Numbered from the stretch's first letter, positions 34,328-44,756 are shown. The stretch: 64,000 bases of DNA from Phyllobacteriaceae bacterium (GCA_016711085.1 JADJTR010000012.1:248001-312000), one strand, 5' to 3'. The notes: generated from the letters alone by a model not told the origin. Numbers and translations are program-made.

Positions 34328-36016
34328 GTGACTTCGGGCAAGCATTTCCGCGCCGGGACGGCGGCGCATGAAGCCGACTTCGTCATTGTCGGCTCGGGTT
34401 CGGCCGGATCTGCGCTCGCCCACCGGTTGTCGGAAGACGGGAAAAATTCGGTCATCGTCGTCGAATTTGGCGGCACCGACATAGGGCCGTTGATCCAGAT
34501 GCCTTCGGCGTTGTCCTACCCGATGAACATGGGTCTTTACGACTGGGGCTTCTCGACCGAACCCGAACCGCATTTGAACGGCCGCCGGCTGGCGACGCCG
34601 CGCGGCAAGGTCATCGGCGGCTCCTCGTCGATCAACGGCATGGTCTATGTGCGCGGCCATGCCCGCGATTTCGACCACTGGGAGGAACAGGGCGCGGCGG
34701 GCTGGGGCTATGCCGATGTGCTGCCCTATTTCCAGCGCATGGAGAACGCCGCCGAGGGCGATGAGGCCTTCCGCGGCCACGACGGCCCGCTGCATGTCAA
34801 ACGCGGCCATCGCGTCAATCCTCTCTACCGGGCTTTCGTCGAGGCGGGCAGGCAGGCAGGCTTCGAAACCACTTCCGACTACAATGGCGAGAAGCAGGAA
34901 GGTTTCGGCTGGATGGAGCAGACCATCCACAATGGCCGCCGCTGGTCGGTCGCGAACGCCTATCTGCGCCCGGCGCTCAAACGCCAAAACGTCAATCTTG
35001 TCCGTGGCCTGGCGCGCCGGGTCATCATCGAGAATCAACGCGCCGTCGGCGTCGAAATCGAAGCTCAAGGAGTGATTCAGGTCGTTAACGCGCGACGCGA
35101 AGTGATCCTGGCGGCCTCGGCGGTCAATTCGCCGAAATTGTTGATGCTGTCCGGAATTGGCCCGGCATCGCATCTGAAGGATTTCGGCATCGATGTCGTC
35201 GCCGACCGGCCGGGCGTCGGGGCCAATCTGCAGGACCATCTGGAAGTCTACGTGCAACAGGAGAGCGTCCAGCCGATCACGCTCTATTCGAAGCTCAACC
35301 TGTTTTCCAAGGCGCTGATCGGGGCCGAATGGCTGTTGTTCAAGTCCGGCCTTGGCGCGACCAACCATTTCGAGGCCTGCGCCTTCGTGCGCTCGAAGGC
35401 CGGCGTCGACTACCCCGACATCCAGTTCCATTTCCTGCCCGCCGCCATCCGCTACGACGGCAAGGCGCACGCGGCCGGTCACGGTTTCCAGGCGCATGTC
35501 GGGCCGATGCGGTCGAAATCGCGCGGCGCGGTGACGCTGCGTTCGGCCGATCCGCGCGTCGCGCCGCGCATTCTTTTCAACTACATGTCGCATCCGGACG
35601 ACTGGACCGATTTTCGCCATGCCGTCCGCCTGACACGCGAAATCTTCGGCCAGAAAGCGTTCGAACCATTTCGCGGACGCGAACTTTCGCCGGGCGCCGC
35701 GGTGCAAACCGACGACGAAATCGACGACTGGCTGCGCCAACACATTGAAAGCGCGTATCACCCCTGCGGCTCCTGCCGCATGGGCCGGCCCGACGACCGC
35801 CACGCCGTCGTCGATGCCGAAACGCGCGTCATCGGCATCGAGGGCCTGCGCGTTGCCGATTCCTCGATCTTTCCGCGCGTCACCAATGGCAATCTGAATG
35901 CGCCCTCGATCATGACCGGTGAAAAGGCCGCCGACCATATTCTCGGGCGACAGCCTTTGGCGCCGTCGAACCTCGAACCCTGGATCAATCCGCGCTGGCA
36001 AACCTCCGACCGTTAA
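34328..36016 (+). CDS. betA: Choline dehydrogenase (GMC family)
   Basis: 562 residues from GTG 34328, one base after the betC stop. It is an FAD enzyme that oxidises choline to betaine aldehyde. The dinucleotide motif is DFVIVGSGSAGSALAHRLSE, GMC signature 1 is GKVIGGSSSINGMVYVRGHA, and the active-site His is in SAYHPCGSCRMG with Asn in VTNGNLNAPS. The protein carries ~17 extra residues before the FAD motif compared with E. coli BetA. It is membrane-associated in other bacteria. Confidence 0.95.
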   Translation: MTSGKHFRAGTAAHEADFVIVGSGSAGSALAHRLSEDGKNSVIVVEFGGTDIGPLIQMPSALSYPMNMGLYDWGFSTEPEPHLNGRRLATPRGKVIGGSSSINGMVYVRGHARDFDHWEEQGAAGWGYADVLPYFQRMENAAEGDEAFRGHDGPLHVKRGHRVNPLYRAFVEAGRQAGFETTSDYNGEKQEGFGWMEQTIHNGRRWSVANAYLRPALKRQNVNLVRGLARRVIIENQRAVGVEIEAQGVIQVVNARREVILAASAVNSPKLLMLSGIGPASHLKDFGIDVVADRPGVGANLQDHLEVYVQQESVQPITLYSKLNLFSKALIGAEWLLFKSGLGATNHFEACAFVRSKAGVDYPDIQFHFLPAAIRYDGKAHAAGHGFQAHVGPMRSKSRGAVTLRSADPRVAPRILFNYMSHPDDWTDFRHAVRLTREIFGQKAFEPFRGRELSPGAAVQTDDEIDDWLRQHIESAYHPCGSCRMGRPDDRHAVVDAETRVIGIEGLRVADSSIFPRVTNGNLNAPSIMTGEKAADHILGRQPLAPSNLEPWINPRWQTSDR

Positions 36017-36024
36017 GGACGATC

Positions 36025-37488
36025 ATGAAAGCCCAACCCAAAGGCTCCCATTTCATCGATGGCCGCTACGTCGACGACGCCGCCGGCGATCCGCTTGAAG
36101 TCATCCATCCGGCGACTGGCGAAATCATCGCCCGGCTCAACGCCGCCACGCCGGCCATCGTCGAGGCGGCGATTGCGTCGGCAAAGATCGCGCAGATCGC
36201 CTGGGCGCGGCTGCGCCCGCTCGAACGCGGACGCGTGCTGCGTCGCGCCGCCGACCTCTTGCGTGCGCGCAACGACGAGATCGCGCGCATCGAGACGCTC
36301 GATACCGGCAAGCCGATCCAGGAAACGCTGGTCGCAGACCCGGCGTCCGCCGCCGACGCGCTCGAATTCCTCGGCGGCATCGTCGCCGGCTTCAACGGCG
36401 AGTTCGTCGAACTCGGCGGGGCTTTCGGCTATACGCGGCGCGAGGCGCTCGGCGTCACCGTCGGCATCGGGGCGTGGAACTATCCGATCCAGGGAGCCGG
36501 CTGGAAGTCGGCACCGGCGCTCGCCATGGGCAACGCCATGGTGTTCAAGCCGTCGGAAAACACGCCGCTTTCGGCGCTGGCGCTGGCCGAAATCTACATC
36601 GAGGCGGGATTGCCGCCCGGATTGTTCAACGTCGTGCAGGGTTTCGGCGCGGTCGGCCATGCGCTGGTCTCCCATCCGGACGTCGCCAAGGTGTCGCTGA
36701 CCGGTTCCGTCCCGACGGGACGGAAAGTGCTCGGTCTTGCCGGATCGCTGATGAAGCACGCCACCATGGAGCTCGGCGGCAAGTCGCCGCTGATCGTCTT
36801 CGACGACGCCGATCTGGAAAACGCCGTCTCCGGCGCGATGCTCGGCAATTTCTATTCCGCTGGTCAGGTTTGTTCGAACGGCACGCGCGTTTTCGTCCAG
36901 GAAAATCTGCACGACCGCTTCGTCGAACGGGTGACGGCGCGGGCCAAGACCATCCGCCTCGGCGACCCGCTCGATCCGGACACCCAGATGGGACCGGTGA
37001 TCAACAAGACGCAATACGACAAGATCGTCGGCTACATCGATATCGGCCGCAATGAGGGCGCTACGCTCGCCTGCGGCGGCGGCGCGCCGAAACTGCAAGG
37101 CTTCGAGAACGGCTTTTTCATCGAGCCGACCGTGTTCGCGCACGTGCGCGACGACATGCGGATCGCCCGCGAAGAAATCTTCGGGCCGGTGATGGCGGTG
37201 TTGTCCTTCCGCGGCGAGGACGAGGTCGTGACGCGGGCCAATGACAGCGAATTCGGGCTGTCGGCGGGCGTGTTCACCCGCGACATGGCTCGCGCCCACC
37301 GCGTCATCGGCGAGATCAAGGCGGGAAGCTGCTGGATCAACACCTACAATGTCTGTCCGCCGGAGCTGCCCTTCGGCGGTTTCAAGCAATCCGGAATCGG
37401 GCGCGAAAACGCATTGGAATCCCTGCGTCACTTTTCGCAGGTCAAAGCCGTCTATGTCGAAACCGGCGATGTCGTTAGCCCGTATTGA
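36025..37488 (+). CDS. betB: Betaine aldehyde dehydrogenase
   Basis: 487 residues. It oxidises betaine aldehyde to glycine betaine with NAD(P)+. The catalytic Cys283 is in GQVCSNGTRVFV and the general base Glu249 in MELGGKSPLIVF. The BADH markers GAWNYPIQGAGWKSAPALA and WINTYNVCPPELPFGGFKQS are present. The length is standard. It is the last gene of betICBA, so the operon ends in glycine betaine, an osmoprotectant and possible substrate of the enzymes encoded further right. Confidence 0.96.
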   Translation: MKAQPKGSHFIDGRYVDDAAGDPLEVIHPATGEIIARLNAATPAIVEAAIASAKIAQIAWARLRPLERGRVLRRAADLLRARNDEIARIETLDTGKPIQETLVADPASAADALEFLGGIVAGFNGEFVELGGAFGYTRREALGVTVGIGAWNYPIQGAGWKSAPALAMGNAMVFKPSENTPLSALALAEIYIEAGLPPGLFNVVQGFGAVGHALVSHPDVAKVSLTGSVPTGRKVLGLAGSLMKHATMELGGKSPLIVFDDADLENAVSGAMLGNFYSAGQVCSNGTRVFVQENLHDRFVERVTARAKTIRLGDPLDPDTQMGPVINKTQYDKIVGYIDIGRNEGATLACGGGAPKLQGFENGFFIEPTVFAHVRDDMRIAREEIFGPVMAVLSFRGEDEVVTRANDSEFGLSAGVFTRDMARAHRVIGEIKAGSCWINTYNVCPPELPFGGFKQSGIGRENALESLRHFSQVKAVYVETGDVVSPY

Positions 37489-37565
37489 CGATGACGCGAA
37501 AAAGGCCGGACGCGGCGCTTGCGGCCAGACGGGCGCGCCGCTATAAGCCCGCCACCGCTGGTTCA

Positions 37566-37642
37566 CGGAGTGTAGCGCAGCCTGGTAGCGCACCTCGTTC
37601 GGGACGAGGGGGTCGCAGGTTCAAATCCTGCCACTCCGACCA
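37566..37642 (+). tRNA. tRNA-Pro (anticodon CGG)
   Basis: 77 bases with an encoded CCA. The acceptor stem CGGAGTG pairs with CACTCCG, the D-arm is TAGCGCAGCCTGGTAGCGCA, and the anticodon stem CCTCG/CGAGG encloses TTCGGGA with anticodon CGG. The T-arm is GCAGGTTCAAATCCTGC. All stems pair cleanly. Confidence 0.95.
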
Positions 37643-37700
37643 GCCGGCGCTTACCCGAAGCGCCCGGAATTCCTGCATTTTCCTGCCGAACGCCAAGACA

Positions 37701-37734
37701 AAACCGCCGCGCCAAGGCGCTGGCGCGGCGGTTT
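37701..37734. terminator. Bidirectional hairpin terminator after tRNA-Pro
   Basis: A perfect 14-bp stem AAACCGCCGCGCCA / TGGCGCGGCGGTTT with a 6-base loop, with A and T runs at the stem ends. It can stop the tRNA transcript and the leftward DUF11 gene. Confidence 0.75.
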
Positions 37735-37744
37735 GGCGGTGGAT

Positions 37745-37766
37745 GGCCGCCGGGTTTCCGGCGGCC
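37745..37766. terminator. Second hairpin next to the DUF11 gene stop
   Basis: A perfect 9-bp stem GGCCGCCGG / CCGGCGGCC with a GTTT loop, 8 bases beyond the stop of the leftward DUF11 gene. Confidence 0.55.
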
Positions 37767-37774
37767 TTGTTGTG

Positions 37775-38809
37775 TTACTGGTTCTGATCGACGTCGTCCT
37801 GCGTGATCGTGTAACTTGTACGATAAATCGCGACGTCGCCCGGATGCAGCAACTCGACGGTAGCGTCGCTGCCCGCATTGTTGGACAGGCCGGACGTATT
37901 GGTCAGGGCGAAAAACACCGGTTGAGTGAACGGGCCGGGCAAGCCGTTGTGGACGTCGTTGATGGTGACGTTCGTGATCGGCACATTGCCCGAATTGGTG
38001 ATTTCGTAGACGTAGTAGATCACGGTGCCCACCGGACGGTCGACCGCGACGGGCGTTGTCGCCGACGCCGATCCGCCGGCGATGACCGGATAGTCGACTT
38101 CGTAGGCGGTCTTGGCCACGGAAAGAACCGCGTCGATATCGAGCGGCACCGAAGCCAGCGATGCTGCGGAAGGCACCGAGGTCGTTGTCACGCCATTGAA
38201 ATAGTCTCCGGTCGCCACGGCGGAGTTGTCGATGTCGTTGTCGACCGACAGGCCGACGCCAGTGCCGCCGGCGGCGAGAATGTCATTGCCGTTGATCGAA
38301 TAGGTCGCGGTGAACACGGCGACGGCTCCGGGATACATTGTGATCGACGAGGCGCCGACCGTCGCGGCGGGTGATCCAGCCTGTGTCGTCCACGACGCGA
38401 AGAGCGGCGATGGCGCCGCGCCATCGCCATCGTGGGTATCGACAATGTCGACGCTGAGCAGCGAGGTCGTACCCGTGTTGGTCACGGTGTAGGTATAGGT
38501 GACGACATCGCCGGAATCGCCAAGCAAATCGCTGTCGCCGTCGGTGGTGATGACGGCAGTTTTCAAAATCGAAATTCCCGGCGCGGCGTCGACCGGGTCA
38601 ACCGCGACGGTGTTCGATGCATCGGTCACGTCGCCGGTGCCCGAGGGCGAAGAACCGGTGGCTGTCGCCGTGTTGGTGACATCGGCGAAAGCCGGCGACA
38701 CCGATCCGATCGCCAACGCCACCGCCGCTGTCGACGCAGCCAGCCGCATGCGCCAGCCCGCGCCACTCCTTACCACAAATCCCGCCCCAACTGTATTGTC
38801 GAACCCCAT
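37775..38809 (-). CDS. Secreted DUF11-type repeat protein
   Basis: 344 residues from the ATG at 38809, which is preceded by AGGAGC. A signal peptide (MRLAASTAAVALAIGS, cut after SPAFA) leads to beta-sandwich domains with the DUF11 pattern: SILKTAVITTDGD, VVTYTYTVTNTGTTSLLSVD and VIYYVYEITNSGNVPITNVT. Such domains build surface or outer-membrane-associated proteins. No C-terminal anchor is visible. The protein ends abruptly with TSYTITQDDVDQNQ, the same terminal motif as the neighbouring DUF11 protein. Function unknown; surface structure or adhesion is likely. Confidence 0.75.
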   Translation of the reverse strand: MGFDNTVGAGFVVRSGAGWRMRLAASTAAVALAIGSVSPAFADVTNTATATGSSPSGTGDVTDASNTVAVDPVDAAPGISILKTAVITTDGDSDLLGDSGDVVTYTYTVTNTGTTSLLSVDIVDTHDGDGAAPSPLFASWTTQAGSPAATVGASSITMYPGAVAVFTATYSINGNDILAAGGTGVGLSVDNDIDNSAVATGDYFNGVTTTSVPSAASLASVPLDIDAVLSVAKTAYEVDYPVIAGGSASATTPVAVDRPVGTVIYYVYEITNSGNVPITNVTINDVHNGLPGPFTQPVFFALTNTSGLSNNAGSDATVELLHPGDVAIYRTSYTITQDDVDQNQ

Positions 38810-39185
38810 GGTCGTGCTCCTGGCCGATCGCCTTTTTGTCGCCCCGGGCGGTCGCTGCCGCGACGTCGCCATCGCGGGCCGAATGGCCCGCACGCCGTCC
38901 GTAGCGATATGCATTCGTCCGGCAGTCGGTGTTTTTGGATATCCGGGTACGCGGGAAAAGAGCCCGGCTGTTTCGCCAACACGCCGCCCGCAACATGCGG
39001 AGCGCATTCAACGAATCACCAAATTGCAATCGAGTATCGCCGACTTTTCAGGCGTGCGCATCCAAAAAAGTAAATATACAATTAAAAAAGAGCAAAAATC
39101 TTCTGATTTCTGTTCCCGGTAGATAATCGGCGCGACCTTTTCTCTGCAATCGGTCGCAATCGTCACTATCTGACAATGTGGCAAA
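38810..39185. other. Intergenic region between the two DUF11 genes
   Basis: 376 bases with an AT-rich core (about 39060-39130), lower in GC than its surroundings. It probably contains the promoter of the 37775-38809 gene. No RNA or small gene is convincing. Confidence 0.4.
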
Positions 39186-41176
39186 CTATTGTCGTTGATC
39201 GACGTCGTCCTGGGTAATCGAATAGGTAGAGGAGAAACTGATCTGATCGCCTGGGCGCAGCAAATCCCAACTGCCGTTGACACCGCCATCGGTCGAGCCG
39301 TTGGTCGTGACGACACCCGCTTCCGAGCCTGGCGTCGGCGGTGTGCCGAGCCCGTCGTGGGCATCGGAAACCGTGACATTGCTGATTGTTACATTGCCGG
39401 TATTGCTGACGAGGTAAGTATAACTGACAGCGTGACCGGCCGGAACATTCCCCGCAAGGGAAGCAGGATCGGCGGTTTTCGTGATCAGAAGGACGGGAGT
39501 TTGCGTCACCGCGGTCGTCACCGCAGCCGAGGTCGAGGGGCAGTCTGGGCCGTGTCGAAGGTCGCCGTGTTGGAGAAGGTTCCGCCATTGTCGATGTCGG
39601 ATTGGGTCGCCGTGTAGGAGGCCGAATAAGTCCACACCTCGGTCGTGTCGATGGCCCCGTCCGAATCGGCGTCTCCCGATGCATAGGTCGGACCCGAAGT
39701 CAGGGTGCGCGGGCTACCGGCCTGTAAAAGCGCATCCGAAACGGACAGGCCGGTTAAAGTGAGGTTGCCGGTATTGTCGACCGTGATGGTGTAGCCGATG
39801 GTTTGCCCGGCTGCTGTCAACGGGCTGGCACCCGATGTCTGCGCCTTGACCACGGTGAATGAAGGCGATTGCGTCACCGCGGTCGTCACCGCAGCCGAGG
39901 TCGAGGGGGCAGTCTGGGCGGTATCGAAGGTCGCCGTGTTGGAGAAAGTTCCGCCATTGTCGATGTCGGACTGCGTCGCCGTGTAGGAAGCCGAATAGGT
40001 CCAGGTTTCATAAACATCGATCTGGCCGTCTGAATCGGCATCGCCCGAGGCATAGGTCGGGCCCGAGGTCAGGGTGCGCGGGCTGCCCGCCTGCAAAAGC
40101 GCGTCGGAGATGGTCAAACCGGTCAGGATCGTGCCGCTCGTGTTGGCGACGGTGATGGTGTAGCCGATGGTCTGGCCGGCGGCCGTTACCGGATTGGAGC
40201 CGGATGTCTGCGCTTTGGCAATGGAAAACGACGCGACGTCATTGTCCATGATCGTGATGGTCGGCGGCGTGCCGGGCACGCCGTTGTAGCCGCCGGTGGC
40301 GCTTGCGGTGATCGACGCCGGTGAACAGGAATGCGTGCCTTCGGCTGCGCCGTCATTGGTCGCCGTCACGGTGACGGTCTGTGCTGTCGCCCAGTTCGTC
40401 GGCGTGAAGGTAAGCGACGTCGGCGAGAAACTGCACTGCCCGCTCGCACCGATCGTCACCGTGACGTTCGCCGTCGGCACTGAATTGAGGCGCACGGTGA
40501 AAGCGCCAGTGTCGCCGCCTTCGGTCGCGAAACCATCCGTAGTCGCCACGACAATCGCCGCCAGGCCGTAGTGCAGCAGGAAAGTGCCGGTGGCGCTGCC
40601 GTATCCATCGACCTGGATTCGGTAAACCGTTCCCGCCGTGACGGCGATCGAACCGGTGGAGCCATAGGTGGGAGCCGCATCCGTGGCGCAGCCCGCCGTG
40701 TCGTCATTGGAGACCAGGCTGGTCAAGGTCGTGACGGTGTTGCCGGTGAAAACGCGAATCCACGTATCGAAGGTGGTTGTCGTGCCGCTGGTCTGATTGC
40801 AGGTGCCGACATTCAAGCGACCGGCCGATGGCGCCGTCCACGAGTACCACATCGTATTGCCGGGCGCCGACGCGATCGGCTCACCTGTCTGGCTGGTGGC
40901 GCCGACATTGGAGCGCACGATGGTGCCCGATCCCGAAATGGTTTCGCCGGGAAATGTATCGGTGGCTCGGGCCGGTGACGCGAAAAGCAGGCAACCGATG
41001 GCCGCGAACGCGAAAGCACGTTGAAAAACGCAAAGCCAAGCCGCAGCGTTTCTTCCTGCCCGGAAAAACGTCGAAAAAAACCGCTTGACGGCGAAATACT
41101 TAGCGCCGCCTAAATCAAGCGTGTCTGATATCCAGGCCCAAATGACGCCGCCCTCAATGGATTTCCAGCGAATCAT
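39186..41176 (-). CDS. Large secreted DUF11/Calx-beta repeat protein, frameshifted
   Basis: About 663 residues once repaired. A signal peptide ends at FAAIGCLLFASPARA. Next come a C-terminal-jelly-roll-like domain (GNTMWYSWTAPSAGRLNVGT), a Calx-beta-like domain (TEGGDTGAFTVRLNSVPTAN) and three DUF11-like units, two of them near-identical. Frame 1 (39518-41176) ends off-frame at FDTAQTAPRPRLR; frame 2 carries the rest to 39186. The break is a G-run of four at 39537-39540. The matching run in the second tandem copy has five (39905-39909), so one base is missing. The protein ends TYSITQDDVDQRQ. It is probably a surface protein of unknown role. Confidence 0.75.
39501..40230. repeat. Two tandem 369-bp coding repeats
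   Basis: Two copies of a 123-codon unit begin at 39501 and 39869. They share long identical stretches encoding DALLQAGSPRTLTSGPTYAS and YSASYTATQSDIDNGGTF. The observed offset is 368 before the G-run and 369 after it, which exposes a one-base deletion in the first copy. Confidence 0.85.
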
Positions 41177-41381
41177 ACCGCAGAGACAACATTATGCCGC
41201 AACCCATACGCTGAATAAACGCCGCCGGAACATGCCACAATTGAAGTTCAGCGGTAATTTCCGCCGCCCAATCAGGGCGGGGGGGACTAAATGACTAGCA
41301 CCGCGTGGAAGTCTCCCCTGACTTTCTCGAAATCCGGCGCCACAACGTTCCGAACCTTGCGGTCGAGCGACCGCTTGCACC

Positions 41382-43023
41382 CTATCCGGCTCCTTGCCAA
41401 TCCGGATCGCGCCATACTTCGCGTCCGCCAACCAAAGTGAGCAGGACCTTGGTGTCGCCGATATCACGGGCGTCGCAGCTGAAGATGTCGCGATCGAGCA
41501 TGATGAGATCGGCGTGCTTGCCGACCGAAAGCGAGCCGGTGTCGGCGGCGCGCCAACACGCCGCCGCCGCGTGCGTCGTGTATCCGGAGACGGCCTGTTC
41601 GCGCGTCAGCCGCTCTTCGGGAAGGAATACCGGGTGATCGCCTTCGCGGGCCGGCGGCTGACGCGTCACCGCCGTCTCGATGATCTGGAAGGGATTGAGG
41701 GTGGAGACGCCCCAGTCGCTCGACAGGCAATAGGGCGCGCCGGCGTCGATCAGCGAGCGGAAAGCGTACATCCAGCGCCCGCGCCCCTCGCCGACCATCG
41801 GCAGCGCCACGTCGGTGACGGACGGTTCATGGCGGGCCCAGAGCGGCTGGATGTTGGCCATGGCGCCGAGTTCGCCCGAAGCGCGGAATGTCGGCCGGAT
41901 CGATGCATTGCACATGGGCGATCTGGTGCAGGCTCGGCCATGCCCCATTGGCGTGGCGGGCCGCCGCCAAACCGTCGAGCGCGGCGCGGCAGGCGAAGTC
42001 GCCGATGACGTGGACATGGATCTGGAAACGGGCCGCGTCAAAGGCAGTGAACAATTCCCCGATCTGGTTGTGGCCGAACATCAGCGGCGCATTGCCGCCG
42101 GCCGCGTCGCTGTAGGGCGCCAGCATCGCCGCCGTGCGGTTTTCGATGACGCCGTCGAGGAAGAACTTGGCCGAATGCACTTTGAACATCGGGCCGGAAT
42201 GGTTTCGGCGCAAGCCCTCGAGCCGCTCGACGGCGGCCCGGGTCGCCTCCTCGGGATAGACCTTCGCCGTCGCGCCGACGCGGACGGTCAATTCGCCGGC
42301 GTCGGCGAGGCGTTGATAAACGCGGGCATGGCGTTCGCCGACCGAGGCGTCGAGAACGCCGGTGATGCCGTGCCGGTTGGCCAGCGCCTGAGCATGACGC
42401 ACGCCGGCGGCGAAATCCTCGTCGCCGGGAGCGGGCATGCGCGCTTCGGCCCATTCGATCGCCGCCTCGTGAAGCATGCCTGTCGCCTCGCCGGATGGAT
42501 CGCGGACGAAATGACCGTTGGCCGGGTCTGGCGTATCGGGCCCAAGACCGATCGCGGCAATGGCAGCGCTATTGAGGCAGGCGTTGTGACCGTCGGATGC
42601 GACGATCAGGCACGGCCTGTCCGGCACGGCGGCGTCGAGAACGCGGCGGTCGAGATTGCCGTCGTGGAAAATGCCGGAATACCAGCCGACGCCGTTGACC
42701 CATTGACCCGGAGTCGTTTCGGCGTGGCGGCGCAAGGCATCCTGAAGGTCGGGGACATTCAGGCATTGGTCGAGCGGCGCATTGAAGGCGTAGCTCTGGC
42801 CCGAATCCTGCAAATGAATGTGGGCATCCTGAAAACCGGGGAGGACTATGCGGCCGCCGCAATCGACGACGCGTGTTTCGGCGCCGGCAAGGGCGCGGAT
42901 GTCCTCCTCCGAACCGAGCGCGGCGACCCGCCCGCCGCGTAAGGCGAGCGCCCGCACGCGCGGGAACAGCGGGTCGAATGTGACGATGTCGCCATTGACG
43001 ACGACAAGGTCCGGCGCGCCCAT
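41382..43023 (-). CDS. Amidohydrolase (YtcJ-like), frameshifted
   Basis: About 546 residues when repaired. The metal site starts with LPGFQDAHIHLQDSG. The middle has HVHVIGDFACRAALDGL and the end LSSDWGVSTLNPFQIIETAV with SVGKHADLIMLDRDIF, the pattern of YtcJ-like amidohydrolases acting on C-N bonds. The frame breaks at the C-run 41875-41877. One base less gives DIPRFGELGAMANIQPLWAR. The fragments are 41827-43023 and 41382-~41880. It is the last gene of the 13-gene leftward train and may hydrolyse an amide in the catabolic route. The exact substrate is unknown. Confidence 0.85.
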
Positions 43024-43028
43024 CGAAT

Positions 43029-43913
43029 TCACACCTTTCCCGATTCGATCGCCGCCCAATCGTCGGCCGGCATCACCTTCGCCGGCTCATTGACGTCGCG
43101 GGTCCAGCCGAAAACGCACAGAAAGGGAACGGCCCCGACCTTGGTGGCGTGCGGCCGGAAGGGCTCGTTCCACACCGGTTCGCCGGCCTCCATCCACTCA
43201 AGCCGATCTCCGGGCGCGAAACGCCAGCCATGCGGTCCCGTCAACGGCGCATAAAGTTCGGGCGCGGCGTGGCGGTGGTCGCGGTAAAACACATGCGGCG
43301 CGATCAGGAACAGGCCGAGATCGACGTCTTCGCCCGGCATCGCCGCGTCCTCGCCGATGATCGAGGCGTAGGCGTGCCCATCGGCGAAGGTTGCGCCGAT
43401 GGCGTCGCGATCATAGCCGTCATAAGTGATCCAGCGCAGATAAGGCGCGGCGGCGGCGATGGCGGCGGCCAAAGCCGCCTGCCCGCTCGACTGCATGGCG
43501 TCGAGGGCGGGACCGAGCCAGGCGTCCAGCAAAGGGTTGGCGGCGGCGCGGCGCGGCCGGATGAAACCGTCGCGGCCGCGGGCGACAAAGGCCCGTACAT
43601 CGGCAACACCTGGCCCCGGAAGGCCGGCGAGAAAGGCATCGACGGCGGCAAGCAGTTCCGCGATCGCTTTTGCCGCCTTGTCGCCGTCGGTCAATTCGGC
43701 CAGCAGGCCGAGTTGCGACAGGGATGCGCGCGGGTCCTCGGCGTCGAGCTTGGCGCAGACGCGGTAGACCTCGAGCGCCTGGCGCGAAAGCATGCCGCGC
43801 TGGAAGAAATGCATGGCGGCGGCGTAGCGCGCTCTTCCCGAATTTTCGCCGCCGGGCGGCGTCTCGAGGAAATCGCGTTGGCGACGATCTTCCTCATGCT
43901 CGATGCGGATCAT
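43029..43913 (-). CDS. DMSP lyase-like cupin protein
   Basis: 294 residues. A helical N-terminal half precedes a C-terminal cupin. Metal ligands typical of DddL/DddQ-type lyases are visible: His213, His215 and Glu219 with Tyr221 in YRDHRHAAPELYAPLTG, and His255 in RPHATKVG. Authentic enzymes cleave dimethylsulfoniopropionate to acrylate and dimethyl sulfide. Many relatives in soil bacteria have other, unknown substrates, so the activity is not proven. It sits 3 bases from potI-like and 5 bases from the amidohydrolase gene, so it belongs to the same operon. Confidence 0.75.
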   Translation of the reverse strand: MIRIEHEEDRRQRDFLETPPGGENSGRARYAAAMHFFQRGMLSRQALEVYRVCAKLDAEDPRASLSQLGLLAELTDGDKAAKAIAELLAAVDAFLAGLPGPGVADVRAFVARGRDGFIRPRRAAANPLLDAWLGPALDAMQSSGQAALAAAIAAAAPYLRWITYDGYDRDAIGATFADGHAYASIIGEDAAMPGEDVDLGLFLIAPHVFYRDHRHAAPELYAPLTGPHGWRFAPGDRLEWMEAGEPVWNEPFRPHATKVGAVPFLCVFGWTRDVNEPAKVMPADDWAAIESGKV

Positions 43914-43916
43914 CGC

Positions 43917-44756
43917 TCACCCGTTGGCCTTGATGGCGAGCTGGACTTCGCGCTCGCGCCGCTTATCGGTGCGATGCATGATGATCCCCGCGGCCGCCAC
44001 CCCGGCGCCGACAATGACGACGATGATGGTGGCGAGCGCATTGATGTCGGGCGTCACACCGAGTTTCACTTTCGACCAGACGAGGATCGGCAAAGTCGTC
44101 GCGCCCGGGCCGGTGGTGAAATTGGTGATGACGACATCGTCGAGAGAGATGGTGAACGCGAGCAGCCAACCCGACAGAATCGCCGGGGAAATGATTGGCA
44201 GCGTGATGTCCTTCAACACCTGCCACGGGCGGGAACCGAGATCGGCGGCGGCCTCTTCCACCGAAATGTCGGCGGACGACAGGCGCGATTGCACGATGGT
44301 CGTCACATAGGTCATCGAAAAGGTGATGTGGGCGATGGTGACGGTGGTGAAGCCGCGCTTTCCCGGCCAGCCGATCCATTCGGCCATCAGGATGAACAGC
44401 ATGAGCGAGGAAATGCCGGTGATGACCTCCGGCATGATCAGCGGCGCGGTGACGAGGCCGGAAAACAGGGTGCGGCCGCGAAAACGCCGGAATCGGGCGA
44501 GCGCGATGCCGGCCATGGCGCCAAGGATGGTGGCGATGGTGGCGCTGACCAGTGCGATCTCGATCGACAAAACGGCGGCGTCGATGATTTGCGAATTCTT
44601 GAACAGCTTTCCGTACCATTGCACGGAAAAACCGCCCCACACCGTGGCGAGGCGCGACTTGTTGAACGAAAAGAAGATCATCGACAGGATGGGCACGTAG
44701 AAAAAGGCGAAGCCGAAGGCGAGGCAGGAAATGAGGAACATCGGCCGCCGGTTCAT
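43917..44756 (-). CDS. ABC transporter permease, PotI-type
   Basis: 279 residues, six predicted membrane helices. The permease-ATPase contact loop EEAAADLGSRPWQVLKDITLPIISPAIL is present. It pairs with the PotH-type permease, whose gene it overlaps by 4 bases. It is an inner-membrane component of a spermidine/putrescine-class importer. Substrate is set by the binding proteins encoded upstream. Confidence 0.9.
   Translation of the reverse strand: MNRRPMFLISCLAFGFAFFYVPILSMIFFSFNKSRLATVWGGFSVQWYGKLFKNSQIIDAAVLSIEIALVSATIATILGAMAGIALARFRRFRGRTLFSGLVTAPLIMPEVITGISSLMLFILMAEWIGWPGKRGFTTVTIAHITFSMTYVTTIVQSRLSSADISVEEAAADLGSRPWQVLKDITLPIISPAILSGWLLAFTISLDDVVITNFTTGPGATTLPILVWSKVKLGVTPDINALATIIVVIVGAGVAAAGIIMHRTDKRREREVQLAIKANG

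Noticed and set aside
37566..37774. tRNA-Pro as an integration site for a genomic island
   Set aside because: I found no integrase and no repeat of the tRNA 3' end (TTCAAATCCTGCCACTCCG) further along the window.
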